Source of the DNA: Gammaproteobacteria bacterium UBA7310 | GTDB lineage: Bacteria > Pseudomonadota > Gammaproteobacteria > Pseudomonadales > Ketobacteraceae | Assembly: GCA_002471665.1 (NCBI GenBank) | Contig: DKQK01000071.1 | Coordinates: 271,349 to 335,348, forward strand | DNA: 64,000 bases | Reading direction: 5' to 3' | Part shown: in pieces, positions 36,293 through 46,369 of the stretch | How positions within the stretch are numbered: the stretch's first letter is position 1 | Layout: the number at the start of each line of letters is the position of its first letter | Made by a program: the position numbers and the translations under genes | The notes under the pieces: generated by a model | What the model saw: the letters and a program-made list of their open reading frames with translations, nothing else | What the model was told of the DNA's origin: nothing | Databases searched by the model: none

Positions 36293-39200
36293 TTATTCTC
36301 CTGAATCGGGGTAAGTTTGAAGGACTTTGGCGGAACAGGTCGCATCGACACTGCGCATACTGGTAAGAACAGGAAATGCCTTTCCTTCAAAATCTTCGTT
36401 TACATTCCGGCCAATTGGGTACATCAACGTTTGTGTGGTTGGAGTGCCAGCCATCTGACCAAACTCCTGTGGCAAATAGTCTTTCCAATCCTTAAATATT
36501 CCTGTTAGCTCCCTTAGCGCATCTTCGTACTCATCCGTGTCAACCTTTTGAACTCTATCCAGAATGACTTTCGCCAGCTCATCCTGCACATCTGGACACC
36601 TGGATATATCTCCGGGCACTCTCATTCCGGTTATAAGTCTTGCTAAGGCAATCACCATTCCGGCAAATCCACGGGATCTGGCCGGAGCGGAAAATGGCGT
36701 AACGCTTGTTGGCTCCACATAACGATAAATTGCCTGGTGATAGCCAACAAACTGTTCATAGTGAGATCGGTCCCTGCTGCGGGCAGGGTTATACACTGTG
36801 ATCACCAATCCCGGAAACCCACGACCAACCCGACTGGTAGCCTGTATATATTCCGCAGTTGACTTGGGCTGACCGGCAACCACCATCAATCCAAGTCGTG
36901 AAACATCAACGCCAACAGAAATCATATTCGTTGCGAGTAACATATCGACTGGCCATGGACTATTTTCAAGCTTGGGCCATTTTCGATTCAGGCAATCAAG
37001 TATTGATGGAATCTCTTCTGCAGTTTTCCTGCTTGTTAATTCCTCCACATTGGGAAATCTTCGCCGATACTCCTTTTCAATGTTCTTTCTGGAGCAAAGA
37101 TTGAAATGATGTTCAGGTATGTCGCCTGTAGACATGGTAACTGCGTGTCCAAGCTCTCTCAGGCTATTAAAATACCAAAGCAGAGTTGCGTACTTGTCAG
37201 CGATCTCCGGCGGCTGAGTGTCTGGAGGTTCCGGCATCACCGCCTGGAGCAAGGGGGAAATAACGCGAACCTGCGCAGTAGCGTGGGATTTTACCGCGGT
37301 TCCGAACACACCCACATAAAGCCTGCCGGCGGCTTCCTGGTCTTCATACGCAAAATAGGAGTCCCCTGCATCCAGGCCTTGTGGCGGAAATTCAAAGCGT
37401 TCTCTGGCGTACAGGCCACTACATTGTTTTGCAGATTGCCGGATGGTTGCTGTTGAGGCAACGATCTTCGGCGTCTTTCCATCTCGGGTACAAAGCCTGT
37501 CAATGACAGTTTCGTAGAGACCAACGATGGTACCTAATGGCCCTGATATCAGGTGTAGCTCATCCTGAATAATCAGACTGGGGGGATCACTAAAATTACC
37601 GGTTCCAAAAATACGCCCCGTTTCAGGAACCCAGGCTAACTGTGCAAACTTATCCACTGTACCGAGCAACAGTGCCGGAGGGTTTTCATAGATATCATCG
37701 TCAATGACTACAACCGGCAGTTTGTTTGTACTGGAATGCCACCGACACCCCGGGTTACTGCACCGAAAAATCACTGTATCATCGCTATTCGCAGACAGTG
37801 GTTCTTTTCGATACCCAAGCCAACCTCTTTTATCAAGTGAGGATCGGCACCAGGGACACCTCAATAGCTGGAAGGGATTTTGAGCCCCAGGTGTTGCCGT
37901 TAATTCATTAAGCCTCTTAACAGCATCTTTACGTCGGTTAGGCGATAATCCCATACCAACCCATAAGCCAATCGTAATTGGCACCTCACCAAGATCAGCC
38001 CCAAGATATTTATCCAGCCGCAGTGATTCCAGTGCCGTAATCAACGCAGCAGCCCGTTGAAACTGTTGCGCAGTCAGTAATCGGAGGGTATACCGCATTA
38101 ATACTGCGACACCCTTGTCCTCAGAATTGGTTAACCTGCGCAGGCAGATAACGAATGCGGCCAAGCCAAGGTATGCCTCCGTCTTACCGCCGCCAGTAGG
38201 AAACCATATTAAATCGACCAGCTCTCTGTCGGGATGTTCATTTTCAGAACAGCCGGATATGTTCATTAACACAAAAGCCAACTGGAAAGGTCTCCATACT
38301 GGGTCGCTTTCACCCGGCACGCGATAATCATCAGGGAGATCCATATATGTCTCGTCGGGATCGATATCCTTTTGGAATCTCGTTCTTGCCTGCTGAATTA
38401 ACATTGCCCGATTGGCCAATCTAAATGCCAACATTGCATTCTTATTTAATGAGAGATATTCAATACCTTCCTTGATTCGCTTTAAGCATTCCCAACACTT
38501 TTCCAAATTTCCTGTCGCAGGTATTTGATATACACCCGACAGGCTATTCTTCAGTTGATCTTGCTTGGCGATAATCCAGCTTTCATAGTCTTTTGCCAGG
38601 AGACTAAGGTTTCCAACAAAATCGCTATCAGACGAATCACCTTCTGAAAGGCTACGCATTGAAAGATCAAACTGATTGGCAAACAGTGCCTTCTCTCTAG
38701 GCTTTACCGGCTTAATATCGCACGAAGGAAGGAAATCAGACCAAACCTGTTTTGCGACAGTCTTATTGTTGGGATCTGTTGTCCAACCTGTGCCACATCC
38801 ATGCCCCAACGCAAAGGAACGTTTATCCCGATAAAGCATGTCCAATATTGCAAGCTCTTCATCTTCTGAAATACCGCCCGCACGGTCTATAGGATGGAAA
38901 ACCGAAGCACCATTAGTCTCAGTCACTGACAATTCAACCTGAAAGAAAGCTGCGTTAAACGCCGGAGGAGAATCTGCTCCACCCTTGTGCTGATTAATCA
39001 ACGCTAAAGAGATCGAAGCTTTATTATCTTTTTCAGGTCTAATGCGGACATTAAGCTTCAACATACCATCTGTATTTTTTACATCATGATTAAATACTCG
39101 ATTTTCCAAAGATACGGTAAGATCAATTTCGACCTGATCCTGTATCGGCACCCGCCTATAATTTGCCTCTTCACGAGTATCCGGAAATAACGAGCCATCC

Positions 39201-39667
39201 GCCTTTTCCTGGCCAGCCTTTGGATGGCGTTTTTCAACCTTTTCTGTCTTATATTTACCAGCTCTGATATCAACCAGAATTTTGCATCCCAAAGAAGCCT
39301 TGACAGTAATGCCTGCTGCTGAGGGGCTGAATTCATTTGCCAGATTGAGGGGTTGCTCTTCCAGCGAAGTCGCATCCCTCGTTTGCTTACCGCCCTGTTT
39401 TACTTCCACCAAAGGGCTATCATCCAGAGATGAGTCAGCATTTGGCACGCTATCTTCATCTTCCGCAGCATCATCTTCCAACTGATTGATTACTGATTTT
39501 TGCGGGAATAGCACTCCTGTTGAATAAAGCTGTAACGGCGATACATCGAGTAATTCACATTGCCGAAGCTGATCATCCGTGGACTCAGGGCCGAACAGTT
39601 CATCGGTCATGAACTTCAATAACTTATTGCGATAGTTTGAATACTCCAGCTCGCTACTCATTTTCAT
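36293..39667 (-). CDS. drmA: DrmA-like SF2 helicase
   Basis: 1124 residues. The helicase core shows Walker A in LIWFPTGGGKTEAYLGLAAF, the DELH box in IIQDELHLISGPLG, motif III near VASTATIRQS, and the C-terminal motifs SVGVDVSRLGLMVVAGQP and YIQATSRVGRGFPGLVI. The conserved tail ARSRDRSHYEQFVGYHQA is typical of DrmA. DrmA is the DNA-translocating core of DISARM, which blocks incoming phage DNA that lacks the host mark. The first 450 residues are a non-helicase extension. Its start overlaps the upstream gene by four bases. Confidence 0.9.
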   Translation of the reverse strand: MKMSSELEYSNYRNKLLKFMTDELFGPESTDDQLRQCELLDVSPLQLYSTGVLFPQKSVINQLEDDAAEDEDSVPNADSSLDDSPLVEVKQGGKQTRDATSLEEQPLNLANEFSPSAAGITVKASLGCKILVDIRAGKYKTEKVEKRHPKAGQEKADGSLFPDTREEANYRRVPIQDQVEIDLTVSLENRVFNHDVKNTDGMLKLNVRIRPEKDNKASISLALINQHKGGADSPPAFNAAFFQVELSVTETNGASVFHPIDRAGGISEDEELAILDMLYRDKRSFALGHGCGTGWTTDPNNKTVAKQVWSDFLPSCDIKPVKPREKALFANQFDLSMRSLSEGDSSDSDFVGNLSLLAKDYESWIIAKQDQLKNSLSGVYQIPATGNLEKCWECLKRIKEGIEYLSLNKNAMLAFRLANRAMLIQQARTRFQKDIDPDETYMDLPDDYRVPGESDPVWRPFQLAFVLMNISGCSENEHPDRELVDLIWFPTGGGKTEAYLGLAAFVICLRRLTNSEDKGVAVLMRYTLRLLTAQQFQRAAALITALESLRLDKYLGADLGEVPITIGLWVGMGLSPNRRKDAVKRLNELTATPGAQNPFQLLRCPWCRSSLDKRGWLGYRKEPLSANSDDTVIFRCSNPGCRWHSSTNKLPVVVIDDDIYENPPALLLGTVDKFAQLAWVPETGRIFGTGNFSDPPSLIIQDELHLISGPLGTIVGLYETVIDRLCTRDGKTPKIVASTATIRQSAKQCSGLYARERFEFPPQGLDAGDSYFAYEDQEAAGRLYVGVFGTAVKSHATAQVRVISPLLQAVMPEPPDTQPPEIADKYATLLWYFNSLRELGHAVTMSTGDIPEHHFNLCSRKNIEKEYRRRFPNVEELTSRKTAEEIPSILDCLNRKWPKLENSPWPVDMLLATNMISVGVDVSRLGLMVVAGQPKSTAEYIQATSRVGRGFPGLVITVYNPARSRDRSHYEQFVGYHQAIYRYVEPTSVTPFSAPARSRGFAGMVIALARLITGMRVPGDISRCPDVQDELAKVILDRVQKVDTDEYEDALRELTGIFKDWKDYLPQEFGQMAGTPTTQTLMYPIGRNVNEDFEGKAFPVLTSMRSVDATCSAKVLQTYPDSGE

Positions 39668-41382
39668 CCCTCTATTAAGCTCAAACGACGATCCACATGT
39701 TCCTGTCTACAAATAACGTAAGCAGCCGTGCGGGCCCGGGTAAGAGCAACGTAAAAATTTGCAACCTGCCATTCATTCATTTCCCCTTCCGGCAGGTCAC
39801 CAATAATCACTATTTCTGATTCAAGCCCTTTAAACGCAGGAATAGAAGCGGCGGGAATTGCTCCCATTGGAATATCATCTTTACCACCATCGAGCACATG
39901 AACCTTTTTTCCGATAGATGAGTAACCACCTACATAGAATGCTTCTGATGGCGCAAAAAATGATAACAAAACAATATCACTGGGGTCGGCACCCTCTGAT
40001 ATTAATTGAGTTATTAATGACATCGAAACTTTGTGATCGGTTTTCGCCCCATGAATGGTTCTGTAGTCTACTGGCGCGATAAATTGACGCCTGCACTTGG
40101 GGGGCGTGGTTCCTGTAACCATCGCTGCCTCTCTGGCAATTGTCACAGGATTTCTCATATTAATGCTTAGTTTCAGGTTCATCGCCCGGGATGACAGGTG
40201 AGAATACAAGCTGTCTTCAAGCTTGTTATACACGCTGGCTTGCAAAGCGGTATCCAGGAACATCACCCATCTTCCCCCGGACATTCCCTCATTCAAAAAC
40301 CAATCCAGCGCATTCATAACATCCGGTGCTAACACATCCTGAGCTTCATCGATCACCAAAACATCATAGGGATTCAGCTCACCAGTCTCAGTGGCCGTTA
40401 TGGCCGCCTCTTCTGCCATGGCCAGAACTGCTTTAAACTGCTTCCCCTCTGGAATTTGACCTGGAAACGCTTTACCCACTAACTGGTACAATATTCCCCA
40501 GATAGTGTGCAAAGTAATATTCTTATGTTTTGCAAATTCCTGTTGTTGTAATTGCAAGGCCAGATTACGGTTGAAGCAGAGAAACAATACACGCAGTCCA
40601 CTTTGAGCCAACCGTCTGGCAGCCTCTGCAGCAAGAACAGTTTTACCCGTACCTGCGGCCCCTTCACAAATTACCCTGGGATTACCCGGATGCAGGAGAG
40701 TTTCCAGGGATGAGTATTGCTCCTCGGAGAGGGACAACAGTTCATTATGACTTTCTCTTATGAGGCTTGTAATTCCGGGAACCAAGTCAAAATCAGCACG
40801 AAAACTATGGACAATGGCTTCAATATCCCGCGGTGATAATGGTGTTTGAAATTTTCTACCTCTACTTGCTTCATGGGCCAGGGTATATTCCGCAAGCTTT
40901 ATCAAATAGTCAGAAACCGGGAGCTCTTTGTCTCTCTCGTCAAAAATACACTCCTGGTCCCATTCAGGGTCCTGTTCAACAAATTGCACATCAGGAAACA
41001 TAACCCCCCAACCAAACGGCATACGCCTTATTAAGTCCTTTCCAAGTCTGGTACGAACCTCATGCAACAATGTGCCTCTTGCAGATTGAGCCTGCTTGAA
41101 CGGCCCTTCCATTGATGTATAAGACTTACCGGGCCAGCCTATCGTCCAGGCTCCATTCTGTCTGCTAACATGGCCGCCTTTGACTTCCAGACAATACACT
41201 CCAAGCGGGCCAATTATCACAAAATCGCATTCCGCATAGGTTTTTCTTTTATGGCGCGCCAAACCAAGCGAATGCAGTATCACATACCCATCCAGTGCAG
41301 GGTCTTCTGCCAGCTGGCTGAATACCCACTGCTCAGACTTTGTGGTATCAGAATGAGGCCTGAAGGGAAGCATTCGGTTCAT
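39664..41382 (-). CDS. NERD-nuclease/UvrD-type helicase fusion
   Basis: 572 residues. The N-terminal NERD nuclease-related domain covers residues 15-110, with YAECDFVIIGPLGVYCLEVKGGHV supplying D and E-x-K. An SF1 ATPase/helicase follows: Walker A EGAAGTGKTVLAAEAA, Walker B VLVIDEAQDVL, and a late motif VI YVALTRARTAAYVI. It overlaps its neighbours by four bases on each side, so it is an integral operon member. Standard class 2 DISARM has the phospholipase D-type DrmC; no DrmC is visible, and this protein may supply the nuclease activity. That substitution is inference. Confidence 0.82.
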   Translation of the reverse strand: MNRMLPFRPHSDTTKSEQWVFSQLAEDPALDGYVILHSLGLARHKRKTYAECDFVIIGPLGVYCLEVKGGHVSRQNGAWTIGWPGKSYTSMEGPFKQAQSARGTLLHEVRTRLGKDLIRRMPFGWGVMFPDVQFVEQDPEWDQECIFDERDKELPVSDYLIKLAEYTLAHEASRGRKFQTPLSPRDIEAIVHSFRADFDLVPGITSLIRESHNELLSLSEEQYSSLETLLHPGNPRVICEGAAGTGKTVLAAEAARRLAQSGLRVLFLCFNRNLALQLQQQEFAKHKNITLHTIWGILYQLVGKAFPGQIPEGKQFKAVLAMAEEAAITATETGELNPYDVLVIDEAQDVLAPDVMNALDWFLNEGMSGGRWVMFLDTALQASVYNKLEDSLYSHLSSRAMNLKLSINMRNPVTIAREAAMVTGTTPPKCRRQFIAPVDYRTIHGAKTDHKVSMSLITQLISEGADPSDIVLLSFFAPSEAFYVGGYSSIGKKVHVLDGGKDDIPMGAIPAASIPAFKGLESEIVIIGDLPEGEMNEWQVANFYVALTRARTAAYVICRQEHVDRRLSLIEG

Positions 41383-44300
41383 TTTCCTGCCTCCAGAAAT
41401 CCGTCATGAATTGAGTGAACTCCCAACAAAGACGCATCAAACCTGGCAGGTTCGTCAATGGAATATATAGAAAGAACCCTATAACGGATTTTCCTTCCAT
41501 TAATTTCGATAAATGCACTATCACCCAGTCCGCTTAGAGATGCCGTAGAAAGCTGAGCCACCAGGAAATGTCCGGCTTTTCTCCTGGCCCTATAGATCGT
41601 ATTTACGTGTTTAAGGATGTTATCTGCCAGCTCTTTGGAATTATCGATGCCGGCACATAACAGGATGTTGGGTATGGTTTGAGATGGATTTTGGGGTGCC
41701 ACAGTTTTTGTGGAAAAAAGCCATGACACCAAAGTAACACGAGTTCTGTCTATACCATGGCGAAACAATTCGTTTTGCATTTTGTCAAGATCGTAGTCAT
41801 TTGCCTTATAAATCTTCCGTAAAGCATTACGCCAAAGGCTGGACTGCTTCCTGGTGGCTCCATCATCATCAACAATAGCATCGGCCAACTCGTCAACTAC
41901 ATCCCCCAACGCAGGATCATCGGGAAACGCTAACACATCTCCTGGTTCCAGGAGTTTTGTACTCTTCCACAAGAGTTTCTCTGCGTCAGACTCACTGAGC
42001 TCGGCAGTATTTAGTGCTCCGCCCAATATTTCGTTCAAACAGACAAGCTTTGCGTTATCAGCGAACAGGGCATAGTGTTGGCCATCATTAAAAAACATTA
42101 GACGCCCAAGAACCTGCGTTTGCCTGCCCTGGCCAACGGAGGACAAACTCATGTGTTCACGTACAGCAGACTCCAGCCAATCATCACCTTCCGGAGACTC
42201 ATCCTCGTACTCATCTACGCTCAAATTGGATTCAGGGGCTTTAATATCCCTTGGCACTGCAGGAGGGCTTCCCGCTTCCGGATTTTTTTTGGAGAATAAT
42301 TTCCAGCTTTCCTGTGTTTTTTTATCAAGATTAACAAAAGTTCTTTCCAGCTTTCTGACTTGCTTTGACGAGCGCTGGCACTCAAATTTATATAGCATGT
42401 GTATTTGAACGCCAGACCAACCACCAAGTCGCAATTGGAGCATTTCTTTGCGCCCAAGCCATCCAGGCACCAAAAGCAATTCAACATTTTCTAACGATTG
42501 CAAATCATGCACCGAAATCAACTCAATCTTGACATGCGCCAGGTTTAACTCCCTATTTGAAAATGTCTCCGCAACGGAACGGGAAGCAACCGCAATATGG
42601 CATGTTTTATAGTCCTTTATAATTTCATACAGGACTTGCGCTTTTGGATTCTTCTCTTTGACAGCTTTGAGAAGCTTGTCACTGGCAGATGCCAGATAGT
42701 TGATATCCTGGTCATACATTCCCATTACGGCTGCGTGTTGTGCCAGACTTCCAAGAATATGAACCAAATGCTCATCAGAAATATCATTTCCCATAGGAGG
42801 GTAAGCTGATATGTGCTTTAAGACTGTTTCCGCACTCATGGCGAAGGATAAAAGGGCCGAGTCCTCATCGAATGCGCGCAGCTTGATTTTTTGGGCAATT
42901 TGATAAAACTCGTCCAACTCTGCAAACTCAACAAAATGAGTAATTAACCTGACATCCGATGCCCTGGTTTGCCTTTTCACATACCTGGCAAGAGGCCCTG
43001 TACCGATATCAGTGGTAGAAATCGGGCTTGCCGCAGTCGAAACAGGGTCGACAGCTTCAGGCTGAATAAACCAAACAGATTCATCCTTACTGTCCGGGTA
43101 AGATCCTGCCCGTGTATCAACCTGGGAAATTACGATTACTTTCAAATCAGGGTTGTATTGTCGGCACCTCTCTTTCAGCGCCTCCATCGCAACACGATCC
43201 ACAGCTCGGTCTACAATCATGTACTGAGGTTTGGGAGAGCCCTCAACCCTGTCACGAAGTATACTTTCCGCCACATTAAGGCTGCTACACACAATCATTG
43301 TCGGATCTACAACCGACGGCTCCGCACCCAAAGCCGATCTGTTTACACGACTTCGGTATTCAATCGTTATGAGCTCATCGAGCCTGCGGCCAAAGGGGCA
43401 GATGGTCTCGAGATAAGCGAAAAAGTCTGATCGTGTCGTTACATAAAGGACAGAAGTTTGTGTATCAGCAGCATGAAATCTGTGAACTGCCGTTTGGCTG
43501 TCTTCTTCTACTGTCGATAGCCAGCGTTCTAACTGCTTTTTGGTCGCAAAGGTAACTTCTTTGCTATTTGCTGGTTCAAGCAACAGGGCTTTTTCAGATG
43601 GTATATGTACTTTTTTATTGTCATCACCCTTAAGCCTCACCATTGGCAACTCGGAACCATCTGGCGCCTTATAGGGCTCAGCCATCATCACGTATCGAAG
43701 GGTGTGTCCATCTCTGAATGCAGCCAGCGTTCCTGGAGTTAGTATAGTGCTCTTTTTCTCAGAGCCCACTTCTTTCAAAACACAGGCAGCGGCTGACAAA
43801 AAACCGCATGGCCCGACATCCGGCAGTACTATATTACGTGTTTGATTTTGTTCTAATGAAGAGTCAAGGCAGCAGGAAACAACCGCTTTTAACAATAATG
43901 TAAGGTGATTTTTGGAGTCTTGGTCCTGCCAGTATACACGGGTTATAAAAGGCCATTTCTCGGCAGCATGATCTATTAACCGTTTCCATGGAAGCTCACC
44001 AAACACAAACCCATACATGTTTTCGATAACATGTATATCATCCAAAAAGCCAACGTATCCCTGGCTATCATTTATTACGTCGTCTTCAAGACACACGTAT
44101 CGTAGAGCCGCTTTTGCCCAATATCCCGCTTCTGAGGGTTCATGTGCAGCCTGACACAATCCCAAAAGTTTGTTGGCAATTGAGGGAAAATACGCTGTGT
44201 GATGGATTTCAGAGAACTCTGTTGCAACTCCTTCCGCAAAGGCCTTTAACTGGTCCAGATCCTCGTTTTCAGCTTCTGCAAGCTCAATAATCAGGTCATC

Positions 44301-44717
44301 AATTCGTTGCTGTTCTTCGGGTGATATAAATTTATTAATCGCCCTGGCGCCCAGCATTCCAAGAAGAGTCTCCACAGTTCGATCTGTCAGCCAGCATATG
44401 TCCATGAGCAGATCCTGGTTTCCACTTTCCAACTGCTGAACCAGGGTTACAAACAAACTGATAGCAGACCAGGATGTCCGGGCAACCTCTTCAGTAGACG
44501 GGTGCGCTATGCGAAATTGTGCATTTATCCAGACCCAATCCCTAAGCAAATAAGGCTCTGAAACGGCATATTGAGTAAGTAGGCGTATGGCCCTGGAGGT
44601 ACTGAGATAAAATTCAGGAGTGTCACATTCAAGGGCCCAGGACGTATCCCACTGACTAAGCGCACCCTGAAGTTTTGCAGTGTTGACCCTGTAATCAGTC
44701 CTGGTTGCGGTTTTCAT
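41379..44717 (-). CDS. Large DrmE-like protein of unknown fold
   Basis: 1112 residues from the ATG at 44717, which overlaps the regulator gene by 23 bases and follows a GAAGGGA site; an upstream in-frame start would lie deeper inside the regulator. I see no classical catalytic motif. A central block with NIVLPDVGPCGFLSAAACVL and a Rossmann-like PQYMIVDRAVDRVAMEAL suggest degenerate helicase folds. Position, size and company (drmA, drmB, C5-methyltransferase) fit the class 2 DISARM subunit DrmE, but the assignment rests on context. It is the first large gene of the operon. Confidence 0.55.
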   Translation of the reverse strand: MKTATRTDYRVNTAKLQGALSQWDTSWALECDTPEFYLSTSRAIRLLTQYAVSEPYLLRDWVWINAQFRIAHPSTEEVARTSWSAISLFVTLVQQLESGNQDLLMDICWLTDRTVETLLGMLGARAINKFISPEEQQRIDDLIIELAEAENEDLDQLKAFAEGVATEFSEIHHTAYFPSIANKLLGLCQAAHEPSEAGYWAKAALRYVCLEDDVINDSQGYVGFLDDIHVIENMYGFVFGELPWKRLIDHAAEKWPFITRVYWQDQDSKNHLTLLLKAVVSCCLDSSLEQNQTRNIVLPDVGPCGFLSAAACVLKEVGSEKKSTILTPGTLAAFRDGHTLRYVMMAEPYKAPDGSELPMVRLKGDDNKKVHIPSEKALLLEPANSKEVTFATKKQLERWLSTVEEDSQTAVHRFHAADTQTSVLYVTTRSDFFAYLETICPFGRRLDELITIEYRSRVNRSALGAEPSVVDPTMIVCSSLNVAESILRDRVEGSPKPQYMIVDRAVDRVAMEALKERCRQYNPDLKVIVISQVDTRAGSYPDSKDESVWFIQPEAVDPVSTAASPISTTDIGTGPLARYVKRQTRASDVRLITHFVEFAELDEFYQIAQKIKLRAFDEDSALLSFAMSAETVLKHISAYPPMGNDISDEHLVHILGSLAQHAAVMGMYDQDINYLASASDKLLKAVKEKNPKAQVLYEIIKDYKTCHIAVASRSVAETFSNRELNLAHVKIELISVHDLQSLENVELLLVPGWLGRKEMLQLRLGGWSGVQIHMLYKFECQRSSKQVRKLERTFVNLDKKTQESWKLFSKKNPEAGSPPAVPRDIKAPESNLSVDEYEDESPEGDDWLESAVREHMSLSSVGQGRQTQVLGRLMFFNDGQHYALFADNAKLVCLNEILGGALNTAELSESDAEKLLWKSTKLLEPGDVLAFPDDPALGDVVDELADAIVDDDGATRKQSSLWRNALRKIYKANDYDLDKMQNELFRHGIDRTRVTLVSWLFSTKTVAPQNPSQTIPNILLCAGIDNSKELADNILKHVNTIYRARRKAGHFLVAQLSTASLSGLGDSAFIEINGRKIRYRVLSIYSIDEPARFDASLLGVHSIHDGFLEAGK

Positions 44718-44949
44718 CCAAATAGCTTCCCTTCTTTGACTGTTCCGGGCGATCACAAAACTCCAGGAAATCACCTACTTCGCACTGAAACAGGCAACAA
44801 AGCTTATCCAGGGCTTCTATATCGATTTTTTGCGCCGTTTCCTTGTACATCAGCGTCACGGTATTCCGACTGAGGCCGGTTTCGCGCAAAACGTCGGAGA
44901 TCTTCATTTTTCGCTCCCCCATTAGGCGAGCGAGATGGCAACGTATCAT
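44695..44949 (-). CDS. Small XRE-type HTH regulator of the DISARM-like operon
   Basis: 84 residues: a single Cro/CI-like HTH (ISDVLRETGLSRNTVTLMYKETAQKIDIEALDKLCCLF). It is the first gene of the minus-strand operon and overlaps the DrmE-like gene by 23 bases, so it is translated with it. It is about 78 percent identical by hand count (49 of 63 positions) to the regulator at 54798-54995, which heads a different defence cluster. The likely job is autoregulation to limit expression of toxic defence genes. Upstream, TCTAGATTGTC and TTGTCTAGAC half-sites occur on the minus strand between 44950 and 45030. Confidence 0.82.
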   Translation of the reverse strand: MIRCHLARLMGERKMKISDVLRETGLSRNTVTLMYKETAQKIDIEALDKLCCLFQCEVGDFLEFCDRPEQSKKGSYLDENRNQD

Positions 44950-45064
44950 GACCGGGCCCCAGTCTAGACAAAATAGAGCCCAATCATAACCGATTAGCCC
45001 GAAATAATTAAAGACAATCTAGAATATTTCAATATAAAAAGGAATTTATACTGGCCAACTATAC

Positions 45065-46369
45065 TTACAACAGCGCCAGATATGCTCTCTGAATAGCCTT
45101 TTTAAGCACCCACTTAGGCAGACCAGTTTCCTCTTTGAGCAACCTATAAGCCTGCTTTCTAGACTTTGGAGCATTCCCCTCAGACTCAGACAGAAAATAC
45201 TCCAGCGAGCGCCGCTGGGCGAGGTAGAGTTTTCCGAGGTGTTCGACCTGTTTGAAATGCTTATATCGAGCGGTGATCTCATTAACCTGGATCGGAAACC
45301 GATACTCCAGATAGCCCACAGATACGCCTAGCCTTCTGGCTGTGGCTTTCAATGATAGTGGCTCATTATCTTGATCTGACGCATTTAGCGCTTTCAGCTT
45401 TAGCAAGATTGCACCATGGTCCCTAACCTCACGACGTACCGGACTGCGGAAGCTGTCGGGGAACGGGCAATAATCATCGATACCTAGCAGCGGCGTGGTA
45501 TTGGCGGCGTTACCCGAGATGAGGTCATACAGCGAGATACCCAGCCGAAAAGACAGTTTTCGCGCGTCATTGAGGCACAAACTATGACCACAGTGGGCGA
45601 CAGACAAGAGCTTGTCGCGGCTCAGTAGTTCGTAAAACTTATCTTCCTTATCTAGGCGCCAGTAATGGTCGAACAATTGACTTACAGAGGTGACTAGGCC
45701 ATTCTCTGGCAAAGAACTGTACCCATATCGCTGAAGATCGCTAACCAACTGCAAAACATCACGACCTGTGTGCATCCAGGTTGGGATGGCATTTTTGCTG
45801 CCACCCGATGCTTTCCTGTAAGAAATTGGTTTACCGCAGTCCTGACAGACATTTAAAGGTTTAATCCTTCTATAACTTGTTTGCTTGCAACCGCAATGGT
45901 CGCACGCCTGCAGGAGCTCACCTCTGTGAATCGGGCAAACGCTTAATGCTCGAAAATGCCAACTCAACTTGAAATACGGCTCTTCTCCAAGAGCCAACAT
46001 CTCGTCGATACATTCAGGACACCATCGAAACCCATGTACTATCTCATGGCTTGATCGAGTAAACGCCTTGCTGAGAACAGATGCGTAGGTTCCAGACAGA
46101 GTTTGCCCGGTTAAGTGCTCGAACACATCGATTAGATAGTCCGATAATTTGTTACTGCGGAGGATTTCATGGTTCTGCAGATAGGTTGGTGTATTTTCTA
46201 GCCTGCCTTGGTAGGAGGAATCCCTCCGAACTTGACGACCCGCAAACCTTATAAGCTCACCAACAAATATACCGTGTTGGTGAGCGGCTCTATGAATATA
46301 GGATGGTAGGGATTCAATCTCTGCCGTCCCACTTCCGCGTGCAGGTATTGGGAAGAGCTTTACCTTCAT
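45065..46369 (-). CDS. tniQ: TniQ/TnsD-like target-selection protein
   Basis: 434 residues. TniQ starts with IESLPSYIHRAAHQHGI. Two zinc-finger pairs follow (RWCPECIDEML, then SVCPIHRGELLQACDHCGC and NVCQDCGKP). A C-terminal region has an HTH-like LSLKATARRLGVSVGYLEYRF. It is intermediate in length between short Cascade-associated TniQ and E. coli TnsD. It is the only TniQ in the element and so the candidate for recognising the attachment site, which on position is the tRNA at 29221-29297. It overlaps tnsC by four bases. Confidence 0.88.
   Translation of the reverse strand: MKVKLFPIPARGSGTAEIESLPSYIHRAAHQHGIFVGELIRFAGRQVRRDSSYQGRLENTPTYLQNHEILRSNKLSDYLIDVFEHLTGQTLSGTYASVLSKAFTRSSHEIVHGFRWCPECIDEMLALGEEPYFKLSWHFRALSVCPIHRGELLQACDHCGCKQTSYRRIKPLNVCQDCGKPISYRKASGGSKNAIPTWMHTGRDVLQLVSDLQRYGYSSLPENGLVTSVSQLFDHYWRLDKEDKFYELLSRDKLLSVAHCGHSLCLNDARKLSFRLGISLYDLISGNAANTTPLLGIDDYCPFPDSFRSPVRREVRDHGAILLKLKALNASDQDNEPLSLKATARRLGVSVGYLEYRFPIQVNEITARYKHFKQVEHLGKLYLAQRRSLEYFLSESEGNAPKSRKQAYRLLKEETGLPKWVLKKAIQRAYLALL

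Noticed and set aside
41379..44717. Calling the large protein DrmE outright
   Set aside because: Only context and size support it; no family motif that I can verify, so it is left as DrmE-like.
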